Shown: positions 12,301-23,904, counted from the first letter of the stretch. The stretch is DNA of 64,000 nucleotides from Brachionus koreanus (GCA_016987375.1 PJRA01000428.1:733007-797006); one strand, 5' to 3'. A program made the numbers and translations. The notes: a model not told the origin generated them from the letters alone.

Positions 12301-15240
12301 CAAATAATTTGGAGTTTTTTTTTGTTAGAGTGCATATTGAGCACAATTTCTAATTTTTTTTTCATCTATTATTTTGTCTAGCAGCTTTAAAACTTGAGAT
12401 TTTTTTAAAAAATAAAAATTCAAATGATTAATTTGATCAAGCGTTTGAAATTGGATCTAAAGAAAAAATATAAAAATGATTATTTGATTTTAAATATTTT
12501 AGAAAAATCTCAACACACACTGCTGTATTAAAACTGAAATATTGGTTTTATTGCAGAACCAAACTTAAAAACATGGCATTTGAGCATAGGGTAGAATGTT
12601 TTAACATGGGTGAAATGATGATAAATGCATTCGTCAAAGTTATGTCTTATAGTTTATGAGGCTGTGATATAATATAATCGAATAAGGGAATACGGACTTA
12701 CATTCATAAAATAACACATAAAATTATAGATTTTTATTTTTGTACAAAATTAACATGCTTTTAAATTGATGAGCATAATTTTTTTGTCCTCTTATTTAAA
12801 AGGACAGCGATTTTTATTTCAATAAAATTTGATTTGATCAATTTTGAAAAATGAAATTTTATCAAAAATTTTACTTTGCAGTTTCGATCAAACTTTTTTA
12901 CAAAAATATATTTTATAAGTTTATTTTTATCTAAAATGCACCACAATCAAATTTTTCAAAATTTAAGTTATGCAAAAATGACAGAATGTTCCAAAAAATG
13001 CAAATTTGAATGTTGGTCTATGTTACATTTTCAGAACTAATTTTTGATCTTAAGAAAAAATTTATTAAAATTTTTAACATTTTGCTATGTTCTATTGTAC
13101 TAAATTTAAAAAAAATATTTTTTCTGAAATTAAATTTTTGCAATACTTTTTAATTACAATCTTGAAGAATTGAATTGACTTAATTAGTTTTAAAAATTTT
13201 AATTCTTTTTAATCCTTCATGAGAATCGATTTCAAGTGTTGGATTGAGATCAATTTTGTTTTTAGCAATTTAGCATCAATATAGGTTTTCGGTAGAATTA
13301 AGATTGGGTGATCTGGCACATTATGTTAAGAGAGTGATGTTTTTCTCATCAAATCACTTTTAAAGTTAATTTTGCTTTAATATGCTAGGTCCCTGTCCCA
13401 TTGAAAAAAACTAAGAATCATCTCTATGAATAAAAATGTCAAAAGATTCAAAAAGTTCATTTTCCAATGTACCTTGTAAGCATGTTGATTCATTAGTGGT
13501 TTTTATATTTTTAGACTTTTGAATCTTTTTTAAAAAATTCTAAATCTTTTGATTCTATCCAAGGTAATTTTGAAAACTATTAAAATTCTAGTCCTTTGTT
13601 AGAATTCTCTTTACTTTTTTCTACTTACTTTAACGCTTTAAAGTTTAGAGTTAAAATCAGCTGCCAAAATCTTATTACAAATTTAATTTTATTTAAAATT
13701 AGAATTTTTTATAAAAAACAAATTTTTATTAAATGAATTTTTAAAAATTTAATATGTAAAAATTATATTTAATCAGACTTATCTAAAAATCATGAATAAA
13801 TGTCATTAAAAAGTTATTTTCACGACTTGGAGTTACAAATTTTCAATTTTAAAAGTCATGACCTTGACTTATTGGAAAAAATTTAAAAATTACAAGTCAC
13901 GATTTGTGACTTATAAAAAACTCTGCATTTGATTGAATTTTAATACATTTTCCTAAAAAAAAAATAAAAAAATAAAAAACGACATCTAAATTTTTTTGCA
14001 CTTCTGTAAATAATGAATAAAAACTTATTTTAATTTATTTTTTATTAAAGTGCAATGAGATTAATAATTACTAGACTAATTAAAATCAAAAAGTATTGGC
14101 TAATAGACGAGAGAAAACTAGATGGATTTAGTGCTTTACACATAGCCTGTCTCAATAATCATTTTGAAGTTGTCAAAGTGCTTGTTGAAAACGGAAATTT
14201 GAGCATTAACATTAAAAATGATGCTGAACAAACACCGCTACATTTGGCAGTAGATCGACTGAATTTTGATATCATTAAGCTTCTTTGCACTTTTAAATAT
14301 CCCACCGAGCAGAAAATACGCTGTAACATTAACTCACAGAATAAAGATGGTGATTCCCCGTTGCATTGTTTGCTAAAAAATTTTTCATTTTCTCAATTAA
14401 TCAAATCAAGCGAATCGGTTGAACAATTAAAAGAAAAATACATATCCGTAGCTTGTTTTTTGATTGAAAATGGCGCTGATATATTTTTAAAAAATAAAAG
14501 TGATCAAATACCATTTGACTTTTGCTATGACTTTGAATTAGTTAAATTTCTATTTAATTTCACAAATGGCCTAAATCAAATATATGAAAAATTTTTCATA
14601 AACGAAAATTCAAATGGACATCGAATTGTTAAATTTTTAAATGAAGATTATGATATTTGCATTTTATGTTTGAGAAAAAGAAGAAACATTCTGCTAAAAC
14701 CATGCAACCATATTTTAGTGTGCAATCAATGTTCGATTAATTGCTATAAATGCTTTAGATGTGAATGTTTTGTTAAGGACACAGTTCGAATTGGTATTTG
14801 CGTTCTTTGCAAAACTCGTAATTCATCTTATCTATTTGAACCATGCGGACACATGATTATGTGCTCAGATTGTGCCAAGACAATAAAATACTGCATCAAA
14901 TGCAAGAGACTAATTGAAAAATTAGTGTCCTACAAAGAGGTTTGTTTTACCAACAATCATTCAGCTAATGAGGCAATAATTTTAGATTTAAAACGATACG
15001 TGACAAGACTAAAAGAATTACAAAGTCTAAAGAAAAGAGCTACTTGTCAATTGTGCAAGAAAGCCATTAATAATTTGGTATTTTTATGTGGTCACTCAAT
15101 TTGCAAAACATGTGGTAATCATAGTTAAATTTTTATTGAAAAATTAATTTCTTTTTAAAGGAGAACAATTGAAAAATTGCCCTGTATGTGATTTAATAGT
15201 CTTTAAAAAAATCTTACTCTTTCAATCAAGTCAAGATTGA
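341..15240 (+). CDS. Divergent Mind bomb-type E3 ubiquitin ligase (paralogue A)
   Basis: Seven exons: 341-512, 566-890, 1087-2267, 2314-2492, 2545-2906, 14051-15114, 15161-15240; the sum is 3363 nt, 1120 aa. Domain order is that of MIB1: first MIB/HERC2 domain (residues ~41-107, [10 protein letters not shown]), ZZ zinc finger (~109-160), second MIB/HERC2 domain (~186-260), two REP/mib repeats (~354-415 and ~482-545, GHGGW and GHGEW), ankyrin repeats (~575-910), then three RING fingers (~941-983, ~990-1030, ~1071-1115). All RING and ZZ cysteines and histidines I checked are present. Family role: ubiquitination of Delta/Jagged to drive Notch ligand endocytosis. It diverges from the MIB1-like copy at 23905 by a longer N-terminus, a Ser/Asn-rich linker at 1380-1640 and an altered tail after the last RING. 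Polyadenylation signal AATAAA at 15278. Function of this copy is inferred only. Confidence 0.88.
4764..5123. repeat. inverted-repeat (foldback) element
   Basis: The stretch 4764-4806 reappears as an imperfect reverse complement at 5081-5123; the shared core reads GTTCATTGAATAATGG. About 275 bases lie between the arms. No clear target duplication was seen. A MITE or foldback transposon is the simplest reading. Confidence 0.55.
5154..5350 (+). mobile_element. tRNA-derived SINE with target-site duplication
   Basis: A perfect RNA polymerase III A box, TAGCCGAGCGG, lies at 5164-5174, and a one-mismatch B box, GGTTAGATGC, at 5208-5217, 33 bases further on. The 5' part resembles Leu/Ser-type tRNA. 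A non-tRNA body follows and it ends in an A-run. The element is flanked by an 11-bp direct repeat, AAAACAAGAAT, at 5143-5153 and 5351-5361, the mark of LINE-assisted retroposition. Only one copy was noticed here. Confidence 0.8.
5920..6130. repeat. degenerate copy of the TTAA-flanked MITE family
   Basis: Shares its interior (a GCTTATTTTCAT stretch and ATTTAATCATTTTTGA) with the copy at 35924-36146, and retains CACTCAATG and a CCTCCG remnant near its ends. Terminal repeats are badly eroded, so limits are approximate. Confidence 0.4.
7055..7327. promoter_or_regulatory. cluster of GATA-factor motifs inside the long intron
   Basis: Six AGATAA or TTATCT motifs fall within 273 bases: 7055-7060, 7060-7065, 7271-7276 (minus), 7308-7313, 7313-7318 and 7322-7327. 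Two more lie at 9371-9376 and 9455-9460. The surrounding stretch is less AT-rich and less repetitive than most of the intron. A cis-regulatory module is a hypothesis; motif density alone cannot prove it. Confidence 0.3.
10687..10802. mobile_element. piggyBac-like MITE, CACTAGAAAG subfamily
   Basis: A 116-bp element with 10-bp perfect terminal inverted repeats, CACTAGAAAG, flanked by TTAA at 10683-10686 and 10803-10806. TTAA targets are the hallmark of the piggyBac superfamily, and the end differs by one base from the CCCTAGAAAG of the type element. It has no coding capacity. Confidence 0.7.
11655..11809. mobile_element. hAT-type MITE with 8-bp target duplication
   Basis: A 155-bp, unusually GC-rich element starting TAGTGTTGGG with a related inverted end (TAGTGTTTGG read from the right). 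It is flanked by a perfect 8-bp direct repeat, ATAAATAG, at 11647-11654 and 11810-11817. An 8-bp duplication with TAG-type ends is characteristic of hAT elements. It is too short to encode transposase. Confidence 0.78.
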
Positions 15241-16199
15241 TTATTTGATTTGAAAAGCAATTTTAATTTTTTTTTTAAATAAAATTCATTCAATAAAAAG
15301 AAATAGATCAGTCTCTGTCAATAAAAGCACATTGATTTTTTTATAACAAATTTAAACTTGAATAAAGTCTGAAAAATTGATACCCTGTTAGCAACAGCTA
15401 AATTTAAACAGTCATAAAAAATAAAAAGATAATTAATCGATTAAAATTGATAGATGAATCATTTATCAGTTAAGAACCATTTCACCATTATTCTACAATG
15501 NNNNNNNNNNNNNNNNNNNNNNNNNNNNNNNNNNNNNNNNNNNNNNNNNNNNNNNNNNNNNNNNNNNNNNNNNNNNNNNNNNNNNNAAAAATTATAGTTT
15601 GTTTAATAATTATAGTATTAGAATATTTCATCTAACATAATCGATGAAAATATTATTTTACCGTATTTGCTTGTTTAAAGAGGCGTGCACTAAAACTCAA
15701 ATTTACAAATATGGTGCATGCACCTACTTAGACCTCATCCATGTTAAAAAATCTTTTTATAAGTGCGACGCACTCGATGTATTATTTTGGTTAATAGAGG
15801 ATGTTATTATTCAAAAAATTAAGTTTTAAAGCAGGGTTTTTAATCAAAAAATTTTATTTAGTGCGACACTATTGTTAAAAAAAATTTATATTAAAAATAG
15901 TAATTTTTTTAATTTTGAGAATAGGTGCAGGGTTAAAAAAAAATAAGAAATATTAAAAAAAATATAAAAAAATTTTAGTTTCGGATATAGACGCGGCATT
16001 TAATTTTAAAAATTACATAAAATGCAATAAAATTATATTCATATTTACAAATTCAATTTTATTTGGTTTTGTTCTTAGCCCCTTGTTTTCTTCCCAAGGG
16101 TTTTCGAATACTTCCATCTTTGTTTTAAATTAATACAGGTGTTTGTGGTTGGTTTGTGATTGATGGTAAAGCCTGAAGTGGTCGACGCGGTTGTGAATA
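15241..16199. other. spacer after Mind bomb paralogue A, with assembly gap
   Basis: Contains the 3' end of the first gene (AATAAA at 15278 and 15292) and an assembly gap of Ns at 15501-15586. A 61-codon open frame at 15644 has no recognisable family. Nothing else is evident. Confidence 0.5.
15501..15586. other. assembly gap (86 N)
   Basis: A run of 86 undetermined bases. Confidence 0.99.
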
Positions 16200-17035
16200 G
16201 ATTGGTTTGATGAAAAAACAGTACCTGGTGTTGTTTTTGATGATGGTATAGACGGTGTGGAGGATAAAACAGGAGTCGGAGTTGTTGTTAAATCAATTTG
16301 ACTTAATTGAGGTTGATTATTATTCTCTTCACTACTATTTTCATTATTATCATTATGGATACAATCTTCATCATTTTCGAAACCATCAATATCGTCTTCC
16401 TCTTGTTAATCATCAATGTAATCACTCATCACAGAATTGGTTCTAAGCATATAATTTAAAGTACTATGTAAGCTAAATTGAGATGTAATACCACACTGTT
16501 CAAAACTAGTAGCAAGGTATTCATTATCCAAATTGCGCCAAATATCCGATAACCTTTCTAAAGACTTAACATAGCCTGGTGAACGAGCATTTCCGCTTTT
16601 TGTGTAAGTCTTTTCTTCGAACAAAAACCATTCATTCCATTTTCTATGGTAGGCACGTTTTAATTGAGCAAACCAACACACATCAGCTGGTTGTAACAAG
16701 TTAGTCATACGTGGAGGTATAAACAACTGTTTTACACCATTTTCGTGGCAAAAATTTCTTACTAATTCAGTCTTGTGACAAGGAGCAGTGTCAATAATAA
16801 ACTGAATTTCATCAATATTTTAAACTATCTTGTAAGGTAACACGACTTTAGAAATGTATTCACATATCATTTCTTTATCAAAAGTAGCATTAGATCTATA
16901 ATGAACAATAACGTTTTCCGGCGGAGTGAAATTTGGTAGATGATGTTTTCGGGGTACTATGGCAAAAATTGGAAACTTGTAACCATCAGCAGATGCATTA
17001 AATGCAAAAAATTTCCAAACCCTTTATTCTCCAAA
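16200..17035 (-). pseudogene. Decayed pogo/Tigger-like (DDE_1) transposase
   Basis: Read on the minus strand the segment encodes the C-terminal half of a DDE superfamily transposase: WKFFAFNASADGYK, then PENVIVHYRSNATFDKEM, FIIDTAPCHKTELVRNFC (an aspartate of the catalytic triad) and IPPRMTNLLQPADV, a block typical of pogo/Tigger/jerky DDE_1 proteins, followed by an acidic, Asn/Ser/Thr-rich tail. In-frame stops occur near 16824 and near 16405, and the N-terminal DNA-binding half is missing. It is a dead copy. No terminal repeats were found. Confidence 0.75.
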
Positions 17036-18233
17036 AAACTTTTGTCTAAGAATTTGAAAAATGTTTTGAATAAAATATTAATTAATGCTTTGGCCTTTTA
17101 ATAAATCTGCTAAATTTGAATCTCGTTTGAAATTTAAAATATTCTTATCAATCAGTTTTAAAAATATTATTATATTTTTTAAATTAAATAATTAAATCTA
17201 CAATTAATTTAAAATAAAATAAATTTAAGTTCCAGATTACCAATATATATTTTTATTGAAAGTTCAATAAAACAAAGTTTATTTTGATTTGTTAATTAGA
17301 TAAAATAATAGGAATGCTAGTACTCAATCGATAGTTTTAGGTCTATAACCATTTTGCACAAAAAATTAAATTGACTTTTTTTTTTTCATATCTTAATAAA
17401 AAATTAAAATTTTTCTTTAAAATTTATTAAATAAGTAATATTATTGATAATACATATATTCATTTCTTTTTCAAATTGACATTAAATTCATGATATTTAA
17501 TTTTCAGTCTCACTTGAAAAATTGAAAGGAAATGAAGACACATAAAAGTCAAACAAGAAATTTTGCACAAAAGTTTAGAAGCATATCATTAATATATTAT
17601 TTCAAACTTTATTATTCAGATGAAATGACTCTAAAAATATTTTAATTTAGTATTTATGTAAAATGTGTTGATTTTATTTAAAACTCAAGAGCCCGGTGTT
17701 GTCTGATAAATGATTATTCATACCCATCTAAAACCTTTTGAATTAGTTACTATGAATAAAAAAATTTTTAATTTTTAAAAATTTTCGTTCTTTTCTTTGG
17801 TTTATGTTAAAAATCACCATTTTATAGATTCGATATTTGTGTTTTTTTGGAACTGAAAGAAAATGTGAGATAAATTATTTAGTTTAAATTTTGTTTTTTG
17901 TGAAGATAAAAAAATAAGTATAACTTAAGCTACTTCATTAATTTAAAAAAAATTAAGTTTTTAAATTGTAATTGTTTTTTTTCCAAAATTTTACCGAAAT
18001 CATGTGTATAAATAAATTTTTCAGAATTCTCTAAATATTTATTAATTTTTTCCAAAAGCTCAATTTATTTGGATTTAGTTATTATTAAGAAAATTTATTC
18101 TCAAATAATTATAACTTAAAACTTGAAAAAATATGAATAAGATTAATTAATTAAAATTTTATTAAAGTTTATTAAAGAAAAACTAATTACAAATTTTGAA
18201 TTTTTTTGTTAAATTTTTAATAATCAAAAAAAT
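17036..18233. other. AT-rich intergenic spacer
   Basis: No coding frame, RNA gene or clear repeat recognised. The end nearest 18234 should carry the 3' untranslated region of NELF-C/D; a minus-strand AATAAA lies at 18168-18173. Confidence 0.5.
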
Positions 18234-21200
18234 TTAATCAATCAAGTTATTTTCTTTGCAGTAATCAACAAATTCTTGAACAACTTTTCGCTGATCAGCT
18301 TTTAAAAATGTCTTTATGTAATCGTTGTCAATTAATGGTTTGAAAAGGGAAACAAATTTTTGACTGTAAGGAGGACCGATCATTTCCAATATTTCCATGA
18401 CAAAGTGTCTAATTAAAGAAATATCTGTATCTTGATCTTTCCAACATCTGTTCAAAAAAGCAAGCACTGGTATTACGTAACCTTTGCCCATCAGAAAAAT
18501 CATTCGATCTATTATAGTTTTTTTGAATTGAATCTAATTAAATTTTTGAAAAGAAATTTTTTTTTTCCTTAAAAAAAATTACTTGAATCAGATTATCCAG
18601 ATCAGTAAAGCTTGTAGAAAAGAGTTTATTTAGTAGAGTGAAAACTCGTTTGTGCATCAAAGGATGCGTATGTACAATTTCGTCCAGCATAATTAAATGT
18701 ATTGGTGACCCATCTGTATTTAGTTTAAAGTAACTTGGATCAATAATAATTAGTTCCACCCATCTTAATACTCCAATAGCAACTACTGGATGCGCAATAG
18801 CCTTGAAAAGCTCACTCAAATCACCCAATAAATCACTTGAAGCTTTGTTTTCTTGGCATATATTATAAGCAATTTGAATTGAATTTTGGGTAATTTCAAG
18901 GCTATCCTTTAATATAGAAACTCGCTCTTCACCACTGTAAATCTCACAAACAGTGGTAGCATAAGCCAACAAAAATAAATACTTGTCTTTATGCTCAGGA
19001 TTTGGCTTAGCAGTTGGCTCAAAAAAATAATTTATCAACATGTCCAAAAATCTACTATTACGAATCAGGCTAACTGGAGGTGGCCCATCACTGGAATATA
19101 ATTTAAATAGCTATTTAATAAAAAAATAACAATTTTTTTTTTAATTTTTTTTTTAAAATACATTTGTTATATCGCTAGTATTTAAGGCGTTTTTTGTAAG
19201 CATTGAGTCAAGACTAGAATAAACTCTCGGATACATTGGGGTGTCATTGAGGGCTAATGAATATGGTGTTGTGTTGTAGTTTTTTCCTCTAGCTGCTAGG
19301 TCGATTTCTTGGGAAATTCGTTTGGCTATAAAACTTCCATTATTGTGACAGTCTTGTTTGTTTCGGTCGTATATTGAATTAAGAAGAATTTGCGAATAAA
19401 GATATGTATGCTCGCCGCGGCATGCAAGCGCCTAAAATTTTCAATCAGTTACTAAAGAAATTTCTATTTCATTTTAAAAAATAAATTAACTAAAAATTAT
19501 GATAAAATTTAGTAATTTTAGATATTTTCTGTCAACATTGTTCAATTTAGTATGTTTAATTAATTTGATTATTTGTTCTATTCAAGCATGGAAAAGTCAG
19601 AGAAAAAAAAAGACTTATAGAGTTTGCATATCGTGGACTTTTTTTATCTTGATTTTAGTTTTTGATCATTTTCAAAGTCTACAAAGGAAAATTCCATTTT
19701 ATTTGACGTGCAAATATTTTTTATCAATTCTCATTCAGATGGGTAAGTAATATTTTTTTTATTCCAATGAGCTATATGTATAAGTTTAGTTAAAAAAATG
19801 CAACAACTTTTTCTATATATCTTTGAGAAATAAAAATTCTTCCTTTTTTGATAAACTAAATTAATTAAAATAAAAATGATTAAAAAAATACTTAATAACA
19901 ATGAAGTACAACTATAACACTTCCCGCACTTTTTTGCAACTGATCCTTATTATTCTTGTTTGACAAGATTTCAAAAATGTGTTTAGTTTTTGAAATATTT
20001 AGATTTAAATACAAAACCTCAGTTATTTTGAGTACTAAATTTAGAAACTCAATTTTGAGATTTTATTGAAACATTACTTCCTACTGGCCCACATTAGTTA
20101 AGTAAAGATTTTAACTAGCCTTCAAAAATTTATTTAGTTCTTGTACCGGAAGTTTGGTTTTGAGATATTTCAAAAATTAAGAAAATAGAAATTTATAGCT
20201 CTAGTGATCATGAAACCTGAACAAAAGAATGTCTGTTCCAAGGCATACATGGTGTATTGGATTAAAAAACATGTTTTTAGACCCCAACTAAGTTCAACAT
20301 ACAGTGGTGTTACGATATCTGTATTTTACTATTTTTTACTATATTTTACGTAAAATATCGTAAAATTACGAAAATTTACGTTAGAATTATTTATATTTAG
20401 AAAAATATAGTAAAAACCAAAATGTCCAAAAAAAACCGAAATTTTGACATTTTTTAAAAATTTTTTGTTTTTTTTTTAGTTTTTTATTTTTAAAGAGAGA
20501 AAAAAAATCTTGTAAGTTTTACTTTTTTTTTAACTTTTTTTACGTAAATTATGGTTTAGTTATAGAATTAATTTTTTTTTAAATTTTCATTATTTTCCAT
20601 ATTTTTACTCTTTTTAATTAAAATCTACCAAAATTTACCATAATTATTTGATTTTTAGTATTTTTTTTTTATATTTTACGAAGAATATAGTAAATTTACT
20701 AAATTTTACTTTGGTAATTTTACGATATTTTATTACTTTAAATATTTTTTCTCATCGAAAAAAAAAAACAAAAATTAAAAAATCAATAAGATTTAAATTG
20801 ATTTTATTAATTATATTTTAAAATAATTTTTTAAAAAATTCGTCTCATCCGATGTGCTCTTTTAGAATTTGAAAAACGAAAATACAGTTTACATGAATTT
20901 TGAAATTTAGAGTCAGTAAACAAAATCAAAGAGTTAAACAAAAGAAAAAATTTAAGATCATTGGATTTTATTTTAAAGCCAAAATAAGCTTAAATTAAAA
21001 AAAAACTTAAAAAATTTAAAATATTGTTTTGATTTTCCAATCGGTCTCTGTTTAATCAGATAAAAATTATTAGAGCAATTAAAAGGTTAGTAAATTTAAA
21101 TAAACAGCTATCAAGCTATTAGGAATTGGTAAAAAAAACGCTAGTGTGGCCACATAAAATTAACTTTTTAATATAATCAAACGAAGAATTTATCTAAAAC

Positions 21201-21846
21201 AAATCTTGAAAAAGATCTGGGTGTTTATATTCAAAGTGACTTAAAATGGACTAAACAAGTAAAATATTGTACTAGTCGTGGAAACTGTATTGGGTATAAT
21301 CGCTAAGAGTTTCAGGAAGTTGAACATTGATACATTGAGAATGCTCTATACAGCACTGGTTAGACCTCATTTAGAGTTTGCCATTAGTTCATGGTGTCCG
21401 TTCCTTGAAAAAGACATTTCTGAAATCGAGAAGGTCCAAAGAAGAGCGACAAGAATAATCCCTTCACTTTGGAAATGTGATTACTCGAAAAGACTGGAAA
21501 TGTTCAACCTTACTAATCTTAAAATAAGGCGGATGAGAGGCGACTTAGTCCAACTGTTTAAAATCATTAACAGATATGAAACTATCAATTTTGAAAATGG
21601 TATTAATTTTTCTCGAAATCACTCTTACAACTTGAGAGGACATATGTAAGTGAATTGTTAGAGAAGATGCGAAAAATTTCATTGACAAACCGAATAGTTA
21701 ATGTTTGGAATAGTCTTCCTCAGTACATCATCAATTCTGTATCAGTTAATAACTTCAAAATTAACTTGGAGAAATGGCTGAAGAAACAGTCTAATTTACT
21801 GCCATAGCTTCGTAGAAGCTTAACCCGTTAGTGTCGCAGTATATTC

Positions 21847-21887
<41 letters not shown>

Positions 21888-23450
21888 ATTTTTTTTTCAA
21901 TTTTTTGACTGATTTGAATTTTTTGAATGTCTATGTATTGGTAAAAATAACTGGACAGCGTCAGTTATGTATCATAGAAATTTAGAGTTGGGTAATGAAG
22001 AGATATTCTAGCGGGGAATGCATCATTAACAAAAAAAATAAACACAAACATTAATTTTTTAAAATTTAATGGTTAACCTTTTTTCCAAAATTTTTTTTAG
22101 ATCTGTTTAATTTTTTTGACATACTTTTGCATGTAAAAATTTTGAATTGAAATTAGCTGTCCAAAATTTTGAAAAACAATCTAATATAAAAAACTTGCCA
22201 ACTGTGTAAAGTTTTACTGATCAAATAAAGCGAAAATCCCGTTTATTGTTTTTATTTTTAAGTACCTTTTAGATAAAAAATAAAACTAAATATTTGCATT
22301 GAATAAAAAAGGAAGAAAAATGTTTGTTCGATAACAAATACTAACATATTCAGTAAATATTTAATAAATATATATATATATATATGTTTTTTATTTTTAG
22401 TCTGATAAGTGTGTTGGCATAGCAAAAATTGCTTTTTAATAAATCCGCCTTTTTTAATCATAAAGTCAATTAATAAATTTATTTTAGGTTTGAAAGAAAA
22501 AATTTTAGAAATGGTTTGTCTGAGGCAACGATTGGAAAAATTTATCCAATTAGTCAAGCAGTGCGAAAGTTTAAGTGACCATTCAGTTCACAAACAAAAG
22601 CTGATTTCAAAATTGAGGAAAAAATATCAAAAATATTTCCAAAATTTTGATCCTGATCTCAAATTTACTCTGGTAAACTCAAATGCAGTTATTCTAACTA
22701 GACTCGAGTTCAAAATTTATGAATTTTTGTTCAAATATTTCGATCGTGATAAATTATTAAAAATATTATTAAGAAAAAATAAATAGTTACAATTATTTCA
22801 TTCAAATTGTTGTCTTGTAATTCAATACCATCTTCAATAAATTTTACTATTGAAGTTTTAAACACTTTGGAAAAAACTTCTACTTGTTGCGAAGCAACAG
22901 CTACACTACTAATTTCTTTTTCAAAACCAGAATCACTTATTAGCTATAAAATATTTAATAGCCTTAAATTTAAATCAAATTTTAAGCATACTTTGACAGT
23001 AAAATTGAGCATTAGACAACTAGGATGCAGTTCAGCAAGTTTAAAGAGCATTTTTCTCCAAACAGAGTGCTCAATTATTTCTGTCAACCATTGGGGCACA
23101 CCGCCTTCCATAGTGAATATAGAATCGGCTTTTTTAGGATCGAAATTTTTCATTATCAAACTTTTAAGATGATTTTCTACCATTACTTGTACATCTTGGA
23201 CAGGCGTGCCCAGTCCAATCAGCCACTCGGCCATTAAATTTACAGTCTGAGCGATAGCCGAATAATTTTCGGATAGAAGCTCGACTACCCGACTGGGCTC
23301 GCCTCCGTGCATAAAATAGCTCTTGATCGTGTCGAATATAGTTGGTTCCATTATGTAGTCACCCGATTTGAACAGCTCATGGCATTCGTCTTGAACGCGT
23401 TCATCGTTGCTCTCCATTTTTATGTCCTTGACGGGCGGCTCCTCTTCCAT
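18234..23450 (-). CDS. NELFCD: Negative elongation factor subunit C/D (TH1-like)
   Basis: Five exons on the minus strand: 23450-22992, 22943-22791, 19431-19162, 19110-18583, 18533-18234; 1710 nt, 569 aa (human about 590). Conserved blocks follow the family in order: [98 protein letters not shown]-like [13 protein letters not shown], then [11 protein letters not shown] and a C-terminal helix. NELF-C/D is the scaffold subunit joining NELF-A and NELF-B in the complex that holds RNA polymerase II at promoter-proximal pauses. The acidic N-terminus is short compared with vertebrates. Intron 2 (19432-22790) is 3.4 kb and hosts an antisense gene; the others are about 50 bases. The start at 23450 is preceded by a T-rich stretch and shared promoter with the MIB1 gene. 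Confidence 0.93.
19499..22786 (+). CDS. Divergent REEP / TB2-DP1-HVA22 family protein, nested in NELFCD intron
   Basis: Two exons, 19499-19742 and 22488-22786, join in phase 1 across GTAAGT...TTTTAG to give 543 nt, 180 aa. REEP5-type proteins are about 189 aa. The N-terminal half has two hydrophobic segments (about residues 9-28 and 44-57) and resembles the family: [18 protein letters not shown] corresponds to the NLIGFGYPAYISIKAIES region, and [16 protein letters not shown] to the PFYYMLKCGFLLWCM region. The C-terminal half is charged and helical, as is usual. The family shapes tubular ER membranes through hairpins. The gene lies wholly within NELFCD intron 2 on the opposite strand, and its TAG stop (22784-22786) overlaps the NELFCD donor site. 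The match is by eye and divergent; expression is unproven. Confidence 0.5.
20295..20745. repeat. foldback repeat built on TTTTACG motifs
   Basis: The left part holds GTGTTACGATAT and TTTTACGTAAAATATCG, and the right part ends in ACTTTGGTAATTTTACGATATTTTATTAC, broadly the reverse complement. Many TTTACG/CGTAAA units lie between. It sits in the intron shared by NELFCD and the REEP-like gene. Class is unknown. Confidence 0.45.
21190..21888 (+). pseudogene. LINE reverse transcriptase 3' fragment with (TAC)n tail
   Basis: Encodes the C-terminal end of a CR1/Jockey-type non-LTR reverse transcriptase: [83 protein letters not shown]. At least two frameshifts interrupt the frame (near 21275 and near 21646). 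A (CTA/TAC) microsatellite at 21845-21888 follows, in the position of the short-repeat tails that end many such elements. 5'-truncated and inactive. Confidence 0.85.
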
Positions 23451-23904
23451 CTTTTTTTTTTTAATGCAAAATTTTAAAATTATGAATTTAAACAATAGCA
23501 TTAATTTAAATATTATTCTGTGCAGGCCAAATTTGCACGTATTATCTTGAAAATTTCCAATATAAAAAGGAAATTATTCTTTCTCATAATTAAAAATTCA
23601 ACATTGGATCAATTGATTTATGAACACACTTAGATTAAATTGATATGTGGTTTATGAATGCGAAAAAAATTATAAAAATGATTTTGGCTAGCTTTTTTTA
23701 TAGTAATATATGTTTTTGTCCTAAGTTACCTGCCGATATATTTTCATTCTAATTAAATGTTTTAGCAAGGGATATTTTTGTTTAAATAATTTGAGAAAAT
23801 TTTCAATTTGTTTAGATCATGGTGAAAAATAATAATTTTTAAATAAAGACTCAGACTTTTGCTCAAAATAATTTCTATTCGAATCTACTTTCTAGCTAAA
23901 CAAA
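23451..23904. promoter_or_regulatory. shared divergent promoter region, NELFCD and MIB1
   Basis: 454 bases separate the two start codons, which point away from each other. A bidirectional promoter is the natural inference. No TATA box or other diagnostic element was recognised in the AT-rich sequence. Confidence 0.45.

Larger units (their letters stand above)
2907..14050. other. 11.1-kb intron of Mind bomb paralogue A
   Basis: Bounded by a GTAAGA donor at 2907 and an AAAG acceptor at 14050; exon 5 and exon 6 join in phase to give the MIB1-like stretch NAMRLII. It contains an inverted-repeat element at 4764-5123, a SINE at 5154-5350, degenerate and intact MITEs (about 5920-6130, 10687-10802, 11655-11809), dispersed repeats and a GATA-motif cluster. 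I found no nested gene with family support; short open frames at 4285, 10065 and 12761 look like chance. Confidence 0.75.

Noticed and set aside
15644..15829. 61-codon open frame after the assembly gap
   Set aside because: Short, no family, next to transposon debris.
22258..22557. 99-codon minus-strand frame
   Set aside because: Opposite strand of the REEP-like exon and its AT-rich intron; low-complexity translation.
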